Source: Malachius bipustulatus
Lineage: Eukaryota; Arthropoda; Insecta; Coleoptera; Melyridae
NCBI GenBank assembly: GCA_910589415.1
Contig: OU342632.1
Coordinates: 17,549,507-17,613,506 of the forward strand
Direction of reading: 5' to 3'
Length of the DNA stretch: 64,000 nt
Numbering within the stretch: position 1 is the stretch's first letter; every line of letters begins with the position of its first letter. Made by a program: the position numbers and the translations under genes. The notes under the pieces were generated by a model. The model saw only the letters and a program-made list of their open reading frames with translations. It ran no database searches and had not been told where the DNA came from. This document shows positions 12,301 to 21,300 of the stretch, in pieces.

Positions 12301-15300
12301 CATTTGAAAATCGTTATTATGATATATTATCTAGAGCCCAAAAGGTATTAGACGATTATTATCTCCGCGTAAATCAGCAGTCGCAATTACGCAACGCAAT
12401 GCCTGCCGAGAACGGGGAAAGTACCGGGTTGTCCAGCAGCGGCAGAAACCATGTAGTGGTTCCGGATCATGCGATGTTACCAAACGTGGCAGCAAATTTA
12501 CCCGTCTTAAAGGTACCGGAATTTACCGGAAATTACAGTGACTGGCAAAGGTTCAGTGACATGTTTAAGGCAATCATTCATAATAATCACACGATACCCG
12601 ATGTCACAAAGTTTTACTATTTGGAAAGCTCTGTTAAGGGCGAACCAAAAAATATGTTGGCATCATTAGCACCCACGGACGAAAATTATAAAATCGCCTG
12701 GGACTTGCTGGAACGAAGATACAAAAATAAAAAAATAATCGTAAACTCACATATTAGAGAAATTATGGAAATCCCAACCTTGACAAAGGAATCTCATACA
12801 TCGTTACGCAGTCTCTCGAATACATTTTTCAAAAATTTTCGATCATTGGACGCTTTAGGTGAAAGCGTAAAAAATTGGGATACAATTTTAATTTATATCT
12901 TAGCATCAAAATTTGACTCTAATACGAGGCGCGAATGGGAGGTCTATTGCAAAGACATCGAATCTCCAAATATGGATGACGTCAATACCTTTCTAATACA
13001 ACGTTGTCAAATTTTGGAAACTTTAGATACGAAAACATTGCCAAGTATGGTAAGTAAGAAACCTTTCGAATCGAAATCTTTCACTGCTATGAACAATAGT
13101 TCATATCGTCCAAAATGTCCGCACTGTAAAGAGCAACATTTTATTTATTTTTGTGGCAAATTTAAGCAGCTGTCTCTAACGGAACGCACCAATAGGGCAA
13201 AGGGCTTGAATTTGTGTACTAATTGCTTACGTTATGGGCACAAAACCTCAAGCTGTCAGTCGTCAGGTTGTAAAATCTGTAAAGAACGACACGCAACTTT
13301 ATTGCATCGAAATAAAAATAATCAAAACAATGCGAATCAATTGAGTCCTTCAATTGCGCATGATCAAAATATGAGTCAAAATCAATCGCAAAATCAAAAC
13401 TCCTCGTCAGAAGGCGAACATTTAGAAAATAAATACCATGCCAGCGTCTCTCACGTGTTGTCAAACTCGTGTCAAGATACTAAAGGTCATTTTACACTAT
13501 TATGCACAGCCGTGATAAACGCTTTTGATAGAGACAAAAATATTGTAACATGCAGAGTACTTTTAGACAGTGCTTCGCAGTCAAATTTTATTACTGAAAA
13601 TATGGTAAAAAAATTACGATTAAATACCTCAAAAATCGATATTCCCGTAATTGGAATAAATCATGTGAAAATGAATATTTCTGAACGGGTAGAAGTAAAT
13701 ATCTCCTCGATGCACACAAGCTACAAAACAAAATTATCCTTTTTAATTTTACCCAAAATTTGTGGGTCGACTCCTCAAAATTATTTTGATGCATCTAAGT
13801 TAAACATCCCCTCGGAGCTACCTTTGGCAGATTCTTGTTTTAATTATCCATCTGAAGTGGACATGCTTTTGGGATGTGAGGTGTTTTTTAATTTATTGTG
13901 CGCAGGTCAAATAAGGCTTGGACCGAATTTACCCATACTTCAGAAATCATTACTGGGATGGGTGGTAGCAGGTCAAATACCGTTCAGTAGGAATAGGCTG
14001 GGAAAGTCCAATGTTATGCTTTCAAGCTGTTTTGTCTCACTGGACTCATTAAATAAAAATATCGAAAAATTTTGGAGCATCGAGGAAGTAGATCCTAAGC
14101 AGCAGGCTTTAATGAGTAAAGAGGAGATCGAGTGCGAAAATCATTTCGCAGAAAATACTACTAGGGATCAATCTGGTCGGTTTGTAGTGAAGCTCCCGTT
14201 GAAGGATAATTGTCAATACCTTGGCGAGTCCGAACAAACCGCTCTTCACAGGTTGTATTCAATCGAACGACGCCTATGCAAAAATCCCAATCTTGAAAAA
14301 TCGTACAGAGCTTTTATGCAAGAATATCAAGATCTCGGACACATGTCCGAGGTATCACGTGATATTCCGTCAGAATTACCAAAGTATTATATACCGCACC
14401 ATTGTGTCGAAAAACCTGAAAGCACGACAACGAAGCTTAGGGTCGTTTTTGATGCAGCATGCAAAAGCTCCAGTAATTTATCATTAAACAATATTTTGAA
14501 GGTTGGTGCTACACTTCAAGAAGATTTGTTATCTATCATAATCCGTTTTAGAAAGCACAATTTAGTGCTAATCGGAGATTTGGAAAAAATGTATCGTCAG
14601 ATTTTGATACATCCAGATCATCGAAGTTTGCAAAGAATTCTTTGGAGAAACAATCTTAACGAAGAAGTTAAACATTTTCAATTAAACACGGTTACCTACG
14701 GAACTGCTTCAGCGTCTTTTTTGTCAACACGCTCGTTAGTTCAAATAGCGATTGATAACGAAGAAAATTCGCCATTTGAAAGTGATACCATTCGTTCGGA
14801 TTTTTACGTAGACGATCTTCTCACGGGAGCGAGTGATCTCGACTCTCTTGTTAAGCTGAAAACGAATATTTGTCAAATTTTGTCTGAGTACGGATTTAAG
14901 TTAAGGAAGCTTCAATCTAACGAACCAAGAGTTCTAAACAATATTGAAGATGATAACAGCGACAGTGCGAAATATTCTATCTCAGACAATACAAGTGTAA
15001 AAACTTTCGGCATTTCATGGTTGCCAAAGGTCGATAAGTTCGAATATAACGCCCAAAATATTCCCTCAGATATAAGAAAAATTACAAAAAGAACGATACT
15101 TTCATTCGTTGCTAAAATATTTGATCCCTTGGGAATCATTGGTCCTTTATCAGTTAGGGCAAAATTGATTATTCAAAAACTGTGGCAATTAAATATTGAT
15201 TGGGACGATGAAGTTCCAGATAATTTAATTTCAAAATGGTTAGAGTTAAAAGATGAAATATCTCGAGTCGGAATTATGCAAGTTCCTCGTCATGTGTTGG

Positions 15301-18300
15301 TAAAGCAACCACAAAAAATCGAAATACATGGTTTTGCAGATGCAAGTGAACAAGCATATGCTTGTTGTATCTTCCTTCGCTCAATAGATATCAATTCAAA
15401 AATTGAAAGTCACTTACTTTGTGCGAAATCCAGAGTTAGTCCATTAAAGTCGTTATCGTTGCCGCGACTCGAACTCATGGGTGCTCTTTTGCTTGCGAGA
15501 TTGTATGTAAAGTGTGTAAAAGCTTTGCGACTCGATATAACCCGTAATTTTTTGTGGACAGATTCAACAATTGTATTGTGTTGGATCGCTAATGAACCTA
15601 AAACTTGGAAAACTTTCGAAGCCAATAGAGTGACCGAAATTCAGCAACTCACTAAGATACGTGATTGGCACCATGTTCCTTCTCAGGAAAACCCGGCCGA
15701 TATAATTTCACGCGGATCAAGCTTAAAAAATTTAGTTCATTCCGAACTATGGTTGCATGGTCCTAGATTTTTCTTTGAAACCGACAAGTGGCCTGAAAAT
15801 TCAAACATAGCACATTTCGCTAGCCAAAAAATCGACATACCGGGAATTCGAATGACTCACGTGGTTCAAGAGCAAGAATTCAACGATTTAAGTATTTTCG
15901 AGAAATTTTCCGACTTGAATAAGTTAATTCGTGTTGCTGGTTATTGCCTGCGATTCTTTCATAATTTGAAATTACCGGTCGATGAGAGACTTAAAAATGA
16001 TTTGACGACAAATGAAATCGAACGGAGTACGACAGCTCTCGTGAAGTTAGTACAATCAGAACATTTCGCTAGTGAATTAAAGACATTAAAAACAAGCAAT
16101 TGTGTGTCACCTAAAAGTAAATTAAAGTCATTATCTCCATTTCTCGATGAACAAGGAGTAATAAGACTTGGCGGCAGGTTAAAATATTCCAACTACCAGT
16201 ATGATGTTAAACATCCGATAGTGTTACCAGCAAAACATATTTTTACGAATCTAGTTGTAGATCATGAGCATAAGCGTACCTTTCATTCTGGCGCTCAATG
16301 TACCTTATCTCATATTAGGCAAAAATATTGGCCAATTAATGGCAAACAAGTAGTTAAATCGCTATTGAGGAAATGTGTAACCTGTTTCAGGTGTAAACCT
16401 CATGCAAATGTCATTCCAAAGATGGGTGAGTTACCAAGCGTTCGTCTCACACCATCACGTCCGTTTCTTTCCGTTGGAATCGATTACGCAGGTCCTTTTG
16501 ACCTTAAGGCAAGTAAATTGCGATCCAATAAATTAGTAAAGGGCTACGTATGCATTTTCGTGTGTCTTGTAACCAAGGCGGTACACATTGAGGTAATTTC
16601 GGATTTAACAAGCGAAGGTTTTTTAAGCCTACTAAAGCGATTTGTCTCGAGACGAGGTCTTTGCTCTAATATCTACACTGATAATGCAACAAATTTTGTA
16701 GGTTGCAACAACGAGTTAATTAAGGTTCAAGGTTTAATCAAAAATAATAATAACATGCAAAATTATTTGACACATTCAAAAATCAAATGGCATTTTTTGC
16801 CAGCAAGATCGCCTCACTTTGGCGGCTTACACGAAGCAGCCGTAAAGTCTTTTAAGCACTGCTTAAAGCGTGTTATGAATGCTACTCATTTAACTTACGA
16901 AGAGTTTTATACTTTGGCTACACAAATCGAGGCAATTTTAAATTCAAGGCCATTAGTTCCTATGTCTCCCGATCCCAATGACCTTGAGGTTATAACACCA
17001 GCTCATTTCCTAATTGGCGAGCAATTGACATCAATTCCCGAAAGAGACCTGATGGATGCACAAACGAACTACACGAAGAGGTACAGACACCTCCAGCAAA
17101 TCGGACAACACTTCTGGTTCCGATGGAAAAATGAATATTTAAACCAGCTACAAACAAGAAATAAGTGGCAATTCGACAAGCCGGCCTCTTTCCACGTCGG
17201 TTCCATCGTCCTCCTAAAGGATGAAAGCACTGCACCATTGCTATGGCCGTTAGGCAAGATTCTAGAGATTCACCCCGGCAAGGATAATGTTACGAGAGTC
17301 GCCACCATCAAGACAAAAAATAGTGCAGTGAAACGTGAAATAAACAAACTAGCGTTGCTACCCATCGAGTAGCAACCGTGATGATTTACAATTTACATTT
17401 GTTACAAACATTGATTTTTGTTATTATACCTACCTAGGTAGTGCATGTTGTAGACTAATTTGTAGAGGCACAGGGAAACACCGTATTTCTACAACTATTT
17501 TTATTCAACTCTAATCTCGTAACACTTCGTAATTGATTATTATTAGAATATATAAGAATACATTGAGTAGCAGCCCGGAGCGTTTCCATTTCCTCACTGA
17601 TCTTGTTCGCGTTGAACTCTGTCTGTCCTCGTTCGACGTCTCCCCACTGCTACTGCTTGCAGACGGTCGGTGGTTCCCCGTCGAAACTCACCGTCAGACC
17701 ACCGTACTGCCGGCGGCGGAAGCAGCCAAGGACAGCTACCGTAGAGGTGGTCCCACAGTCGACCATCCTGATAAAAAGGCCGTCCTCGGACTTGAAGACG
17801 TCGGAAGGGTAGGCGTCGCACAACTCGCACCAGACTGAATACTATAACAACTGAAAATCAGGGTAATTAATACTTTGATCTTTTGACAGAGTAGTCAGAG
17901 TAAACAAGGATCACACGAGTGATCGAGAAGACGGATACAGAGTAGATTTCAGACTTCTAACGTCACAACAGTGATCTTCTGACAAAGCAGACAGGTTAGA
18001 AGGAAGACAGGATCACAACAGTGATCAAGGAGACAGATTTCAGACTTCTAACGTCACAACAGTGATCTTCTGACAAAGCAGACAGGTTAGAAGGAAGACA
18101 GGATCACAACAGTGATCAAGGAGACAGATTTCAGACTTCTAACGTCACAACAGTGAACTTCTGACATAGCAGACAGGTTAGAAGGAAGACAGGATCACAA
18201 CAGTGATCAAGGAGACAGATTTCAGACTTCTAACGTCACAACAGTGATCTTCTGACATAGCAGACAGGTTAGAAGGAAGACAGGATCACAACAGTGATCA

Positions 18301-21300
18301 AGGAGACAGATTTCAGACTTCTAACGTCACAACAGTGATCTTCTGACAAAGCAGACAGGTTAGAAGGAAGACAGGATCACAACAGTGATCAAGCGGAGAC
18401 AGATTTCAGACTTCTAACGTCACAACAGTGATCTTCTGACATAGCAGACAGGTTAGAAGGAAGACAGGATCACAACAGTGATCAAGGAGACAGATTTCAG
18501 ACTTCTAACGTCACAACAGTGATCTTCTGACATAGCAGACAGGTTAGAAGGAAGACAGGATCACAACAGTGATCAAGGAGACAGATTTCAGACTTCTAAC
18601 GTCACAACAGTGATCTTCTGACATAGCAGACAGGTTAGAAGGAAGACAGGATCACAACAGTGATCAAGGAGACAGATTTCAGACTTCTAACGTCACAACA
18701 GTGATCTTCTGACATAGCAGACAGGTTAGAAGGAAGACAGGATCACAACAGTGATCAAGGAGACAGATTTCAGACTTCTAACGTCACAACAGTGATCTTC
18801 TGACATAGCAGACAGGTTAGAAGGAATACAGGATCACAACAGTGATCAAGGAGACAGATTTCAGACTTCTAACGTCACAACAGTGATCTTCTGACATAGC
18901 AGACAGGTTAGAAGGAAGACAGGATCACAACAGTGATCAAGGAGACAGATTTCAGACTTCTAACGTCACAACAGTGATCTTCTGACATAGCAGACAGGTT
19001 AGAAGGAAGACAGGATCACAACAGTGATCAAGGAGACCCTCCTGAAAAACCGACGATGGAATCAAGATATCGTCCAAATAGGGCATGATGTACCTTTTAA
19101 ATTGTCCTGTTAGTTATTGGTATACTGTTGGACAATGAATGCATAAATAAACGAAAATAAAATAAAAATGACGTGGGATCACGTAATTCAGATAGAATTT
19201 TTGGCAGCAGCTGCTGAAAAACAGCAGGAGCATTATACAGACCGAAAATCATACGTAAAAAAAACTCGTATTTGCCATCCGAAGTAAGAAACGCTGTCTT
19301 TACTATTGAATACGAGGCCATGGGTATACTTGAAAACAACCTGAGTATAAGTGTCAGGTAATAAATCTGTTATAATTTAGGAGTTTATCAGGTTGGTCTT
19401 CTATACGAGGAAGTGAGATTTTATATTTAATAGTCATATTATTTCTATAACAAACACATCAACGGAAGTCGCCACTTTTCTGGGGAACGAGAATAATAGG
19501 ACTAGCATACGGGGATTGAGAGGCACGAATTATTTTCACAGAAGAACTAGCAACAGTTCTATAATAGTTTATCTATTATTTCTTGCGCTTCAAGACTTGA
19601 CTGGGCCGATATGAAGTATAAACAACTGGAACCGACGATTTATTTCCAGGCGGGCAGCGGATGTGTTGCCCATTTCTTTTAAAGTGGTAGCTACACAATT
19701 ACGATTTGCATTTTAATAACTGCTGTTTTCTGAAATTATAGTGACGGGAGGGCGATTATTTACAAAAGTAGTAACACCAAGGCTAGTGGCACAAGAAAAT
19801 AATTTAATATCTTTGCTATTTTTCGAAATGTAATGTGGGGTTGTAAAATTATTCCCTAGAAGGATATCAGCGGAACACATAATTATGATCAGGTACCACC
19901 ACTATATATTTAGATCCACAGGTGTATTGCTATGATATTTACATTTATAATTAAATATCATAATATCATAATATCATATAATATAATATATAATCAAAGA
20001 TATGATATTTACTTTACTGATATTTCGCACATCGATATCAAATATGTAAGAATGAAAGAGATTGAATCTGACTTACGTTCTTTTACAATTCTGACATCCT
20101 AGTCAAATCATTACGTCCATTATTCTTATCATGAAGAAATATTACCTTCACAACTTCACAGTACCTAAGTATTTTAATTACATTCGTCTTCATCACTTAG
20201 TAAAATCATTAGGACTCCATTGCTTACATTCTTTATGTAGTTTTTTTTTTTTTTACAAAGAAAAAGCTATAGGTAGGTACTTATAACATAATTTTTCCAA
20301 AAAAAGAAAAGTTTTTTATACTTTATGAAACTTCTTAATTCACGGGGCGCGTTTTTATTTACCACTTTTAAGCGTTATTTATTCCTGGGAAAATTTTATA
20401 CACTCGGGCATTAGCATCCCTACACATTATTTCCAACAATTCCAACTCATTAATATTAATCATTATGATATTCAATATTCCGTGAACCTTCGTTCTTTAT
20501 TTTATGCTGTGCGGGTAGAAGAAGACTGACTGGCTGAAGAAGAGAAATCTTGCGCCTTGCGCGCCAACAGCGTGTTCAGAACGTCAGAGTGCATCAGAAA
20601 GAATCGGATAGAAAATGTGAGACTTTAAAAGAGATAAACTATTTAAAATTCAGGGCCTCTTGTTAGGGGCTCTTTGCCTCTCTCTCACTTGCAATTGCAC
20701 TAGGTTTATATTACCTATTATTTTTAAATAAGTATTAGGTCGATTCTACCAAAGACGGACGTCGAATTTATATTTCAATAATATCGCCTCAACTTCATAG
20801 TATAATAATTCCCAAATTCGTCGCTAAAATTTACGAAAAATCTACTCTCACTTTGATCTGCGTCACGTAAAGTCGAGGTAATCTTCACGCAATTTAGGTT
20901 AGGTGATTTAGATTAGTATACCGTAGAATTGTGTATTACTCATGTTTCGGTTTATTTGGGGGGAGTTACTTATTGTGTTTTGTTCTGTAAGTTATTTAAT
21001 TATTATCTACTATATTCATTGGACTTTTTGCCCTTAAGGAGCATTGTTTAACATAGACTTGTTTTCAGGCAATTATTTTGTAGTTTAAATATGAAAAGAA
21101 AAGATAAGTAGAGTAGCGAAAGCTAGACTTCGTCTTTGTATGATAAGTATTGTCTATTGCAATACTAAGTTAAAATAAAGACACTTTTTTTTTCTGTTTC
21201 TTTACATGGTCACAAGATTGTCGTTAAAATGTAAAAAAATATATATAAAAATATGCAGGTAAAATTCTGCAAGATGTCACTATAGTGGAGATAAAACGAA

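Noticed and set aside
17945..19037. Regular 91-bp repeats considered as a CRISPR-like array
   Set aside because: Repeats are directly adjacent with no unique spacers, in a eukaryotic retrotransposon; it is a minisatellite.
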